NCBI GenBank assembly: GCA_030652255.1
Contig: JAUSAZ010000073.1
Coordinates: 1-64,000, forward strand
Length of the DNA: 64,000 nt
Direction: 5' to 3'
DNA from: Myxococcales bacterium
GTDB lineage: Bacteria; Myxococcota_A; Polyangia; Polyangiales; Ga0077539
The stretch's first letter is position 1. Every line of letters begins with the position of its first letter. Of this stretch, positions 18,069-26,171 are shown one piece after another. The notes under the pieces are model-generated. The model saw only the letters and a list, made by a program, of their open reading frames with translations, searched no databases and had not been told where the DNA came from. Position numbers and translations under genes: made by a program.

Positions 18069-19370
18069 ATCTCTGTCGGGTTCGCGACGGGGCGTCAAGG
18101 CCTATGGGCGCTGCTCGCCGCGGCGCTCGCGGGATGCCACGCGACGGGCGCGCCCCCTGCCCCGGCGTCGTACCTCACGCGCGACTCGCTCCTCTTCGAG
18201 GCGCGGCGGGCGGCGCGGAGGGGCTCCCGCGACCACGCGCGGGCGATGCTCGACGACCGCCTGCGCGCGCAGCCCACGGACGACGAGGCGCGGGCCGAGC
18301 TCGCGCGCATCGACGCGTGGGACGGCCGCTGGGCCGAGAGCGAGGCGGGCTACCGCGCGGTGCTGTCGCGACACCCCGACGACGTCGAGTCGCGCGCGGG
18401 CCTGGTCGATGTGTTCCTGTGGCAGTCGCGCTGGGGCGACGGGGAGCGGGAGATCGCCCTCGGCCTCGCGCGCACCCCGGGGAGCGCACCGCTGCTGCTC
18501 CGCCGCGCGCGCCTGGCCCACTGGCGGGGCGACGCGACCGCGGCGGCGCGCTACCTCGACGAGGCGCTGCGCGCGAGCCCCGCGGACGAGGAGGTGCGGG
18601 CGATGCGGGACGTGGTGTTCCGCGGCGAAGCGCGGCTGGTGTTGCGCGACGAGGTGTTCTTCGCGCCGGCGGGGGTGCAGGGCTTCCCCTCGGCGGACGT
18701 CGCGGTGCTCCAGGCGTGGCGCACGCTGCGGCTCTCGGCGCGCACCGAGCAGTCGCAGCGCTTCGGCGCCGACGCGAGCAGCCGCAGCTACAACGGCCTG
18801 CACTTCCTCGGGCTGGCGTGGGTGCCGCGCGCGGGCTGGTCGGCCCACGTCGAGCTCGGCGTGGGCGCCCCCGCGACGGCGGTGCCTCGATGGCTCGGGC
18901 GCCTCGGGCTGAGCGCCCCCCTCGGCAGCCGGCTCACGGGCTCCGGGAGCTACTCGCACTGGCGCTACGACAGCGGCCAGGTGGTGCACCTCTTCAACCC
19001 CGCGCTGGGGGTCGCGCTCACCGACGCGCTGCGCGTCGAGGCCCGCTACTGGTTCGCGTACGTCGTCGCCCCGGGGCTCCATGGCGCCGCGGTCACGGAC
19101 GGCGCGTCGTCCTTCGGGCTGCGGCTCTCCTGGCGGCCGACGACCCGCTTCGAGCTCGGCGCGGAGTACACCTACGGCGTGCAGCTCGACCGGCTCCCGG
19201 TGGGGCTGCAGCTCATCGCCATCCGCGGGCACATCGTCTCGGTGAGCACCGACGTGCGCATCACGCAGGCCCTCGGGCTGCGCCCCGCGCTGCGGGTCGA
19301 GCTGCGCACCAGCCCGGGGGCGCTCGTGCCCATCGTCGGCCCCGAGCTCGGGGTGTACACGCGCTGGTAG
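18069..19370 (+). CDS. TPR plus outer-membrane beta-barrel protein, YaiO-like; no canonical start codon
   Basis: About 430 residues. The frame gives a lipobox-like signal ending in LAGC near 18135, then three or four TPR-like helical hairpins (to ~18600), then ~240 residues of alternating amphipathic strands ending in YTRW. This TPR-plus-barrel layout resembles YaiO-family and PgaA-like porins. It lies divergent from the lipoprotein/glycosyltransferase operon and is the natural candidate to export the polymer through the outer membrane. Oddly, this frame has no ATG, GTG or TTG upstream of the signal; the first ATG is at 18246, beyond it. The given start (an ATC) is a placeholder: a rare initiator or a sequence error is likely. 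Confidence 0.65.
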   Translation: MSVGFATGRQGLWALLAAALAGCHATGAPPAPASYLTRDSLLFEARRAARRGSRDHARAMLDDRLRAQPTDDEARAELARIDAWDGRWAESEAGYRAVLSRHPDDVESRAGLVDVFLWQSRWGDGEREIALGLARTPGSAPLLLRRARLAHWRGDATAAARYLDEALRASPADEEVRAMRDVVFRGEARLVLRDEVFFAPAGVQGFPSADVAVLQAWRTLRLSARTEQSQRFGADASSRSYNGLHFLGLAWVPRAGWSAHVELGVGAPATAVPRWLGRLGLSAPLGSRLTGSGSYSHWRYDSGQVVHLFNPALGVALTDALRVEARYWFAYVVAPGLHGAAVTDGASSFGLRLSWRPTTRFELGAEYTYGVQLDRLPVGLQLIAIRGHIVSVSTDVRITQALGLRPALRVELRTSPGALVPIVGPELGVYTRW

Positions 19371-19492
19371 CGCGCGAGGGGGTCCGGGAGGGCGCCGGGC
19401 GCGCGAATCCGGCGGAAATCCAGGGCTCGCGACGGCCTATGGTTTCGCTGTGGGATTGCGTCTATCTTCCGCCGCCCACTTATCCAGCCAAG

Positions 19493-19500
19493 GGATGGAG
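19493..19500 (+). promoter_or_regulatory. Ribosome binding site of the 19509 gene
   Basis: GGATGGAG lies eight bases before the ATG at 19509 and supports that start. Confidence 0.6.
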
Positions 19501-19508
19501 ATTCATCG

Positions 19509-21509
19509 ATGACCGAGACCGTTGACGCCACTGCGATCCGCCGCGCGCTCGACCAGAGCCGCGGGCAGCGCACCCAGATCACCCGCGGCGCGCCGCTCCC
19601 CATCGACACGGCCCACGTGGTCGGCGCGTGCCCCAACTGCGGGCACCTCGGCGCGACGATCCTCGGGTTCCCCGATCCGCCGTACGCCGGGCCGCAGGGT
19701 CAGCCGCGCTACCGCGGCGCCAAGGAGCTCACGAAGTTCGTCGAGGAGCTGTTCAAGAACCCGCCGCCGCTGCCCGCGGCGGAGGACCCCTCGGAGGCCG
19801 CGAAGAACGTCGGCCAGCCCCCCAACTGGAAGGGCCTGTGCGTCTGCGGCGCGAAGATCATGCCCCCGCAGCCCGACCCCCGCACCGGCGAGATGGTCAG
19901 CGTCGAGGGCGCCACGCCGCGGCGCGTGTGCGGCGTGCGCTTCATCAAGGCGATGCCGGGATCGGGCGCCGAGCTCGTGGTCGAGGGCCTCGCGGGCGGC
20001 GACGGCGGCGTGCCGTACACCGACGGCGTGGTGATCCGCACGCGGCTGCTGCGGGCGCCCCTCGACGGCCCGGAGACGGAGGTCGGCGACGCGGTCGACG
20101 ACGAGCTCATCGAGAAGACCTTCGGTCGGCCGCTGACGCTGGCCCGGAGCTGGAAGACCGTGCTCGACGCGGCGGCGAAGGGCGAGGAGGTCATCCGCGA
20201 GGTCGAGCCGGGGTACTGGCTCTGGGCCGGGCCCAAGGACGACGCGGGCCTCGAGCAGCGCGTGAACGACCTCATCGGCGACGACAAGCAGAAGGCGGCC
20301 TTCCCGCTGGCGATGCTGCCGCAGATGGCCCCGATGCCGCAGGGCCCGGCCTTCCCGCAGTGGGCCTACGAGCACTCCGAGGCCATCCTGAAGGGCGACC
20401 TCCGGGCGGGCGTGGTGATGGACCAGGCGGTGACGCGCAAGCTGCTCCAGGGGCAGATGGAGCGCAGCGGCCTCGGGTGGCAGGAGCAGAACGAGGGCGC
20501 GGTGCTCGTCGCGACGGCGGGAGAGCTCCTGTGGCCGATGGAGGTGCCCATCGTGGCGCTGGGCGCGGCGCACCTGGGGTGGTTCCTCGGGGAGACCACG
20601 GCGGCGGCGGTGGGCGAGTCGATGGCGCGCATCACCGAGGTGAAGCGCTTCGTCGACGCGGTGCGCGCCGAGCGGCCGGAGATGACCTTCGGGGTGCAGG
20701 GCACGCAGCTCGTGCCGAAGCGCGCCGACGGCACCGCGGGCCGCGCGCTCAACCTGATGGACATGCCCTTCCGGATGCCCGTCGGGAGCAAGGACTTCAA
20801 GCGCGAGGTGCGCTTCGCGACCGACGAGCTCCCGAAGAACCTCGACCCCACCCGGTGGTGCCCCTGCGGCGAGAAGGCGTGGGTGTGCGCCCGCATCTTC
20901 CCGGCCCGCGTGGTCGAGCAGTTCAAGCAGGCCACGCAGGGCAAGACCCCGAAGATCATCGAGCAGTGGAACGACGCGCTCCTCGTCGCGGTCATCTCCG
21001 ACGACCGCCACGTGCGCATCCCCACGCAGGAGGAGCTCGAGGGCGCCGGGCTCAAGGGCGAGGCCTTCGACCGGCGCCTCGCCGAGGAGCTCCCCAACAG
21101 CATCTTCGCCGTCGACGTCTCCATGCACGAGGACAAGAACCAGAAGCGCGCGCTCCTGGCCTTCGGCCCCCTCGTCGCCAGCGTGGTCATCAACGACCAC
21201 CTCATCAGCGCGATGCATGGCGCCTGCGGCAAGCCGCTGCGCGGCGACGAGGTCTCCGCCGTGGTGACCACGCCCAACGTCATCTGCCTGCACGAGCCCG
21301 GCTTCGACGACGACCGCCTGGAGCAGGTGCTCGACATGGGCGCCGCCATGGACGGCCTCCCCGCCGACGTGAAGCCCCCCTTCGACCTCTCCTGGGACGT
21401 GTCGCTCACGGCCGCCCCGGTGGGCCGCTTCGTCAACCTCAACCCCGCCCCTCCGGGCCAGGGCCCGCAGCAGGGCGCGCCGCCGCCCAACGCCCCGCGC
21501 GGTCGGTGA
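19509..21509 (+). CDS. Large protein of unknown function with three cysteine-pair motifs
   Basis: 666 residues, no signal peptide or membrane helix, so probably cytoplasmic. I do not recognise a family. Visible features: a CPNC pair near residue 41, a CVCG motif near 117 with a further Cys at 139, and a CPCG...C group near 450. These could be zinc ribbons or metal sites. A central region contains repeated Met/Pro segments, and the last ~40 residues are Pro/Gln/Gly-rich and probably disordered. It stands alone between the exporter and the kynureninase-like operon, preceded by a clear ribosome binding site. The long well-behaved frame with biased third positions shows it is a real gene. Confidence 0.75.
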   Translation: MTETVDATAIRRALDQSRGQRTQITRGAPLPIDTAHVVGACPNCGHLGATILGFPDPPYAGPQGQPRYRGAKELTKFVEELFKNPPPLPAAEDPSEAAKNVGQPPNWKGLCVCGAKIMPPQPDPRTGEMVSVEGATPRRVCGVRFIKAMPGSGAELVVEGLAGGDGGVPYTDGVVIRTRLLRAPLDGPETEVGDAVDDELIEKTFGRPLTLARSWKTVLDAAAKGEEVIREVEPGYWLWAGPKDDAGLEQRVNDLIGDDKQKAAFPLAMLPQMAPMPQGPAFPQWAYEHSEAILKGDLRAGVVMDQAVTRKLLQGQMERSGLGWQEQNEGAVLVATAGELLWPMEVPIVALGAAHLGWFLGETTAAAVGESMARITEVKRFVDAVRAERPEMTFGVQGTQLVPKRADGTAGRALNLMDMPFRMPVGSKDFKREVRFATDELPKNLDPTRWCPCGEKAWVCARIFPARVVEQFKQATQGKTPKIIEQWNDALLVAVISDDRHVRIPTQEELEGAGLKGEAFDRRLAEELPNSIFAVDVSMHEDKNQKRALLAFGPLVASVVINDHLISAMHGACGKPLRGDEVSAVVTTPNVICLHEPGFDDDRLEQVLDMGAAMDGLPADVKPPFDLSWDVSLTAAPVGRFVNLNPAPPGQGPQQGAPPPNAPRGR

Positions 21510-21528
21510 TACCCTCCCCCGCGCTTCG

Positions 21529-22680
21529 ATGATCGACAGCGCAACCCTCCGCTCCCACTACACCGCCTTCCTCCGACCCGGCCGGGTGCTCCTCACGGGG
21601 CACTCGCACCAGGCCTGGCCCGACGTCGCGCGCGCCGCGCTCGCCGAGTGCTTCGACGACGCCGCCCTCCACGTCGACGACAAGTGGGGCGCCGCCTTCG
21701 CCGCCGCCGACGAGGTGCGCGGCGTGCTCGCGGCGACCCTGGGGGGACAGGCCCGGGACTACGCCCTCGACGGCAACACCCACGCGCTGGTCACGCGCTT
21801 TCTCAGCGCGCTGCCGCTCGCCCGTCGGCGGCACCTGGTGAGCACGGCGGGGGAGTTCCACACGCTGCACCGGCAGCTACGGCGGCTCGCCGAGGAGGGC
21901 GTGCGGGTGACCTTCGTCGACCCGGCGCCGGTCGACACGCTGGCCGCGCGCCTCGCCTCCGCGGTCACCGCGGACACCGCCGCGGTGCTCTGCTCCTCGG
22001 TGCTCTTCGAGACGTCGAGCGTGGTGCCCGGGCTCGGTGAGCTCGCCGCCCACTGCCGCGACCGCGCGGTGCCCCTGCTCATCGACGCCTACCACCACTT
22101 CGTCGCCCTCCCCTTCGAGCGCGCCGCGCTCGGCGACGAGGTCTTCGTGCTCGGCGGCGGGTACAAGTACGCCCAGTGGGGCGAAGGGGTGTGCTTCCTC
22201 GGCGTGCCCTCGGGCTGCGACCTGCGCCCGGTGCTCACCGGCTGGTTCGCGGATTTCGCCCACCTCGCCGACCGACGCACCGACGCGCCCGTGCAGTACG
22301 GCGACGACGGCGCCGATCGCTTCGCCGGGGCCACCTACGACCCCGTGAGCCACTACCGCGCGCGGGCCGTGTTGCGCTTCTTCGCGGCGCAGGGCCTCAC
22401 CCCCGCGGCGCTGCGCGAGCGCTCGCTCGAGCTCACCGGGCAGGTCTTCGCCTGGGCCGACCGGCTGGGCCTCGACGTGGCGACGCCGCGGGACGACGCG
22501 CGGCGCGGGGCCTTCGTGTCGGTGCGCGTGCCCGACGCCGGGGCGGCCACGGCGGCGCTGGCGGGGCGGGGAATCCACACCGACTCGCGGGGAGACCTGT
22601 TGCGGCTGGGCCCGGCGCCCTACACAACCACCGAGGAGATCGATCGCGCGATGGAGGCGTTGGGCGCATGGCGACGGTGA
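21529..22680 (+). CDS. Kynureninase-like PLP-dependent aminotransferase-fold enzyme
   Basis: 383 residues of the class-V aminotransferase fold. Asp186 in LLIDAYHH pairs with the pyridine nitrogen, and Lys213 in GGGYKYAQWGEG is the Schiff-base lysine; the Gly-Tyr-Lys-Tyr context is that of kynureninase. The opening LLTGHSHQAWPD replaces the usual YLDGNSLG. The family hydrolyses kynurenine to anthranilate, but the divergent substrate-side motifs mean the substrate is unsure. It is 13 bp overlapped by the following lipoprotein gene, so the two are translationally linked. Confidence 0.75.
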   Translation: MIDSATLRSHYTAFLRPGRVLLTGHSHQAWPDVARAALAECFDDAALHVDDKWGAAFAAADEVRGVLAATLGGQARDYALDGNTHALVTRFLSALPLARRRHLVSTAGEFHTLHRQLRRLAEEGVRVTFVDPAPVDTLAARLASAVTADTAAVLCSSVLFETSSVVPGLGELAAHCRDRAVPLLIDAYHHFVALPFERAALGDEVFVLGGGYKYAQWGEGVCFLGVPSGCDLRPVLTGWFADFAHLADRRTDAPVQYGDDGADRFAGATYDPVSHYRARAVLRFFAAQGLTPAALRERSLELTGQVFAWADRLGLDVATPRDDARRGAFVSVRVPDAGAATAALAGRGIHTDSRGDLLRLGPAPYTTTEEIDRAMEALGAWRR

Positions 22681-23186
22681 GGTTGGCGCTGGGCTGGGTG
22701 CTGCTCGCGGGCTGCGCGACGAGCGCCCCCGCGGCGACGGCGCAGGGGCCGCACGAGCTGGCGGTCGCGCGGGTGACGGCGGTGCACGGCGGGGCGGGGC
22801 CCTTCGTGGTGGCGGGCTACCGCATGGGCGAGCGGGCGCTCTCGGAGCTGTCCCTCTCCCGCGGGAGCTTCGACGTGGAGGTCGAGCACACGTCCCCCGC
22901 GGAGGTGCAGTTCAGCTGCATCGCCGACGGCGTGGCGGCGTCCACCGGGGCGAGCGTGGGGCGGCTCAACCTCCGGCGCGTCGACGCCGCCGACGGGGCG
23001 ACGCACACGCAGGTGCGCGACCGGCGCAGCGGGCGCGCGGTGGTGCTGCGGCTGACCGACGGGTTCCTCGCGAGGTTTCGCGACGTGCCGTGGGCCCGGC
23101 TGGGGGTCGAGGGCCGCGCGGTGCTCGGGCTGCGCGACGAGGACATCTTCGAGGTGGTGACCGAACGACCGAGGGAGACGCCATGA
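22668..23186 (+). CDS. FmdE-like lipoprotein
   Basis: 172 residues. A short signal ends in lipobox LAGC (Cys16). The mature part resembles FmdE (formylmethanofuran dehydrogenase subunit E) proteins: VHGGAGPFVVAGYRMG (His40) parallels the HGHxCPGxxxGYRxG motif, followed by a SCIADGVAASTGASVGRLNL stretch (Cys84) and an Arg-x-x-x-GR strand. The first metal-binding Cys of the family is absent, while His40 and Cys84 remain. FmdE-fold proteins bind zinc or tetrapyrrole-related ligands; a lipid-anchored form beside a kynureninase-like gene is unusual. Its stop overlaps the next start as ATGA. Confidence 0.6.
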   Translation: MATVRLALGWVLLAGCATSAPAATAQGPHELAVARVTAVHGGAGPFVVAGYRMGERALSELSLSRGSFDVEVEHTSPAEVQFSCIADGVAASTGASVGRLNLRRVDAADGATHTQVRDRRSGRAVVLRLTDGFLARFRDVPWARLGVEGRAVLGLRDEDIFEVVTERPRETP

Positions 23187-23716
23187 GCGACGAAGCCGTG
23201 CCCTTCAAGTTGAGCCGCGAGAGCCGTATCCGCGTCGACCGCGACGGGCACATCTGGCACGAGGGCGAGCGGGTGCTGCACCCCGGCCTCGCGCGCACCC
23301 TCGCGCACTGGATCGACATCGACGAGCAGGGCCGCTACGTCATGCGCAACGCGCTCGACTGGTGCTTCGTGACGGTCGACCACACCCCGCTGGTGGTGCG
23401 CGCCGTGCGGCTGGAGACCGACCCGGCGGTGCGCATCGAGGTCGAGCTGTCCGACGACACCACCGAGGCGCTCGACCTGAGCACGGTGCAGGTCGACCCC
23501 GACGGCGTGGTGTACGCGCACGTCCGCGGCGGAAAGCTCCTGGCGCGCTTCGACCGGCAGCCGTCGTTCAAGTTCCTGGAGCACGTCGACACCGACGACC
23601 GCGGGCTGATGACCTTCGTGCTGGGCTCGACGACCGTGCGCATCGCCCCGCTGGAGCGCGGCGAGACGCTGGTGCCCCCGGCGCCCCGCACCCGGGCCGT
23701 CACCGGCCGCAGCTGA
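23183..23716 (+). CDS. DUF1285-like protein
   Basis: 177 residues, soluble and beta-rich. The opening pattern (SRIRVDRDGHIWHEGERVLHP, then DEQGRYVMRN and WCFVTVDHTPLVV) resembles DUF1285 proteins, small two-domain proteins of unknown role in Proteobacteria. A central beta repeat follows (VDPDGVVYAHVRGGKLLARFDR). It is the third gene of an overlapping operon with the kynureninase-like and FmdE-like genes. The assignment rests on the N-terminal pattern only. Confidence 0.55.
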   Translation: MSDEAVPFKLSRESRIRVDRDGHIWHEGERVLHPGLARTLAHWIDIDEQGRYVMRNALDWCFVTVDHTPLVVRAVRLETDPAVRIEVELSDDTTEALDLSTVQVDPDGVVYAHVRGGKLLARFDRQPSFKFLEHVDTDDRGLMTFVLGSTTVRIAPLERGETLVPPAPRTRAVTGRS

Positions 23717-23779
23717 GCGCGGCAGCCCTGTTGACCCCACGCGGGCCGCGGTGCTACCGCCCCCGCGGAGTCCCCGACG

Positions 23780-24034
23780 ATGCCCACGGTCACGCTCTAC
23801 ACCCGGCGCGGATGCCACCTCTGCGATGACGCGAAGGTGGTGATCGACGCCGCGCGCGCCGAGCACCCCTTCGAGCTGGCGGTGGTCGACATCGACGGCG
23901 ACCCCGCGCTCCGGGCGCGCTACACCGACGAGGTCCCGGTCATCGCCGTGGACGGGCGCACGGCCTTCAAGTACCGGCTCACCGCGGACGCCCTCCTCGC
24001 GCGCCTCCGCCGCGCCACCCACGAGGCTCCATGA
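23780..24034 (+). CDS. Glutaredoxin-like protein
   Basis: 84 residues with a thioredoxin fold: redox motif Cys12-His-Leu-Cys15 and the cis-proline strand DEVPVI. The CHLC variant and short length fit the glutaredoxin-like DUF836 group. The stop overlaps the start of the following TlpA-like gene (ATGA), suggesting a cytosolic/periplasmic thiol pair that may support lipoprotein or cytochrome maturation. Confidence 0.85.
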   Translation: MPTVTLYTRRGCHLCDDAKVVIDAARAEHPFELAVVDIDGDPALRARYTDEVPVIAVDGRTAFKYRLTADALLARLRRATHEAP

Positions 24035-24612
24035 CCGCCGCCCGCGCCCCCCGCAGCCTCGTCGCCAGCGCCACGGGCACCTTCGTCGTCGCCGCCCTCG
24101 CCGCGGGCATCGCGTTCGGCGCCGCGGCCCTCGACGGCGAGCGCCGCCGCGCCACGGCGCTCATCACCACGCTGCGCCCCGACTACGTCGGCGACGACCG
24201 CCTCGCGCCGGACTTCACCCTGCGCGACCGGGAGGGCCGCCCCTTCCGGCTGAGCTCGCTGCGCGGGCGCACCGTGGTGCTGCACTTCTGGTCGCGCGAG
24301 TGCCCGCCGTGCATCGAGGAGATGGCCGAGTCGCTGCCTGCCTTCGACGAGCTCGTGCAGGGCGCGCCCGAGCTCGCCCTGGTGCTCGTCACCGTCGACC
24401 CCGATTGGGAGTCCATCGCCCCGCTGGTGCCGCGCTCGATACGCGCGCCCATCCTCTTCGACCCCGACCGCAGCGTGGTCGAGCGGCGCTACGGCACGAA
24501 GCTCTTCCCCGAGACGTGGATCATCGACCGCCGCGGGGTCATCCGCGCGCGCTTCGACCGCACCCTCGACTGGACCAGCCCCGCCCTGCTGTCCTTCGTC
24601 CGCTCGATCTAG
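24031..24612 (+). CDS. TlpA-like membrane-anchored thioredoxin-family protein
   Basis: 193 residues: an N-terminal membrane anchor (about residues 15-33), then an AhpC/TSA-TlpA domain beginning APDFTLRDREG, the redox site Cys91-Pro-Pro-Cys94 within HFWSRECPPC, and the cis-proline segment FPETWIID. It would act in the periplasm as a thiol reductant, as ResA/TlpA do for cytochrome c or other exported cysteines. It is translationally coupled to the glutaredoxin-like gene and followed 81 bp later by lgt. Confidence 0.85.
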   Translation: MTAARAPRSLVASATGTFVVAALAAGIAFGAAALDGERRRATALITTLRPDYVGDDRLAPDFTLRDREGRPFRLSSLRGRTVVLHFWSRECPPCIEEMAESLPAFDELVQGAPELALVLVTVDPDWESIAPLVPRSIRAPILFDPDRSVVERRYGTKLFPETWIIDRRGVIRARFDRTLDWTSPALLSFVRSI

Positions 24613-24693
24613 CGCGCCCTCGCCGGTGGCCGGGCCCCCGCATCGGGCGCGGGTGCTTGACCCCGTGGGGAGGCCCTTCTACACCCCGTGCCC

Positions 24694-25977
24694 ATGCATC
24701 CGGTCATGATCACGGTCCCGGGGTGGGCGTTCAAGTTCATCGTCCCCGCCCTCATCCTCTGGGGCCTCTATTCCATCGTCGTCAACGTCAACCGCAGCGG
24801 CGCGAAGCCCCCGAAGAAGGCCGCGGACGGTGACGCGAAGGACGCGGCCGCCGACAAGGGCCCCATCGCCGACTCGCCCGCCAACGCGCTGCTCTCCATC
24901 GCCATCGGCATCGGGGTGTTCGCCTACGCGGCGCCCCTCGGCCTCCACGGCTCCAACGGCGACAAGGCCCTCCAGGTGCTCAAGGGCTTCGCCCGCGGGC
25001 CCGTCTGGAAGGGCGCCTGGGAGTCCCTGCCCATCTACTCGTACGGCGTGATGCTCGGGCTCTCGCTCGTCGTGGGCTGGTACGTCGCCCTCGGCCTCAC
25101 CGACCGGCAGGGCCTGCCCCGCGAGAAGATGGCCGACTGCTACGTCTTCACGGCCTTCATGGCCGTCGTCGGCGCGCGGGTGCTCTACTTCCTCACCAAC
25201 CTCGACGAGTTCTCCTCGCCGCTCCAGATCCTGCAGCTGCGCTCCGGCGGGCTCGTCGCGTACGGCGGCTTCCTCGGCGGGCTGCTGGGCAGCATCATCT
25301 ACCTCTACCGCAACGGCTTCTCGCTCTGGAAGTGGGCCGACGCCGCGGTGCCCGCGCTCGGCTCCGGGCTCATGATCACCCGCCTCGGCTGCTACATGTA
25401 CGGCTGCGACTTCGGCGAGCCGCTCCCGGCCCGCGCGCCCGCGTGGCTGAAGTTCCTCGGCACCTTCCCCCACTGGACCGACGGGCACGGCGCGCCGGCC
25501 TGGCAGCAGCACGTGCGCCTCGGGTTCCGCGCCACGCGCGACGTGTGCGAGCGCGCCTACCACGGCATCTTCAACTCCGCCGACGGGCTCTGCCACATCG
25601 CCCCCACCGCCGAGCACTCGGTGCCCGTCCACCCGACGCAGCTCTACGAGTCCCTCCTCGGGCTCAGCATCTTCGCCACCCTGCTCTTCATCTGGCGCCG
25701 CCGCCGGTGGGAGGGCCAGATCTTCTTCGCCTTCTGGATCCTCTACGGCATCGGCCGCGGGCTCCTCGAGGTCATCCGCGACGACGCCGAGCGCGGCACC
25801 GTGGGCAACCTCTCCACGTCGCAGTTCATCGCGATCGTGTCGCTGCTCATCTGCATCCCGCTCTACATCTACCGCAGCAAGACCGCCCCGCGCGCCACGC
25901 CGGCCAACCTCTTCGCCCCCATCGAGGCGCCCGCCGCCCCCGAGGCGCCCGCCGCCCCGGCCGCGCCCGCCGCCTGA
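24694..25977 (+). CDS. lgt: Prolipoprotein diacylglyceryl transferase
   Basis: 427 residues, longer than the usual ~280 because of an N-terminal helix plus a charged linker (residues ~25-55) and a Pro/Ala-rich tail. Core motifs are present: GGLVAYGGFLGG, a RLGCYMYGCDFGEP segment equivalent to the conserved RxGNF/RxGCF block, and HPTQLYES. The His of the E. coli HGG motif is Tyr here. The enzyme transfers diacylglycerol from phosphatidylglycerol to the lipobox cysteine of prelipoproteins in the inner membrane, and so matures the many lipoproteins in this window. A GTG at 24688 is an alternative start two codons upstream. Confidence 0.9.
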   Translation: MHPVMITVPGWAFKFIVPALILWGLYSIVVNVNRSGAKPPKKAADGDAKDAAADKGPIADSPANALLSIAIGIGVFAYAAPLGLHGSNGDKALQVLKGFARGPVWKGAWESLPIYSYGVMLGLSLVVGWYVALGLTDRQGLPREKMADCYVFTAFMAVVGARVLYFLTNLDEFSSPLQILQLRSGGLVAYGGFLGGLLGSIIYLYRNGFSLWKWADAAVPALGSGLMITRLGCYMYGCDFGEPLPARAPAWLKFLGTFPHWTDGHGAPAWQQHVRLGFRATRDVCERAYHGIFNSADGLCHIAPTAEHSVPVHPTQLYESLLGLSIFATLLFIWRRRRWEGQIFFAFWILYGIGRGLLEVIRDDAERGTVGNLSTSQFIAIVSLLICIPLYIYRSKTAPRATPANLFAPIEAPAAPEAPAAPAAPAA

Positions 25978-26017
25978 TCCGCCGTCCCTCCGTCCTCCCC
26001 TCTGCTTTCAAGCCCGA

Positions 26018-26044
26018 TTGAAGCCCTGGAAAGTGCGCTACTTG
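26018..26044 (+). promoter_or_regulatory. Possible sigma-70-type promoter upstream of the 26172 gene
   Basis: TTGAAG (26018-26023) and TACTTG (26039-26044) are separated by 15 bases in an unusually AT-rich patch. The spacing is short and the -10 weak, so this is tentative. Confidence 0.25.
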
Positions 26045-26087
26045 CGTGGGGCGCGTTCTTGCGCTCCTCTGTGACAGGCGCGCCGCG

Positions 26088-26106
26088 CCGTGACGTGGGG
26101 TCACGG
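26088..26106. promoter_or_regulatory. 7-5-7 palindrome, possible operator or hairpin
   Basis: CCGTGAC, five bases, GTCACGG: a perfect inverted repeat 65 bp before the 26172 start. A second small hairpin (GGGG-6-CCCC, 26139-26152) lies nearer the start. Both could regulate this gene; neither matches a site I know. Confidence 0.35.
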
Positions 26107-26171
26107 GCTCCTCGCTCCGAACCTGATCCCGTCGCCGGGGGGTAATTTCCCCGAAGGCCCTCGCCGCCCCA

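Noticed and set aside
18056-18130. Start of the YaiO-like gene at the GTG at 18056
   Set aside because: That codon is in a different frame from the barrel; using it requires a frameshift not supported by the sequence as given.
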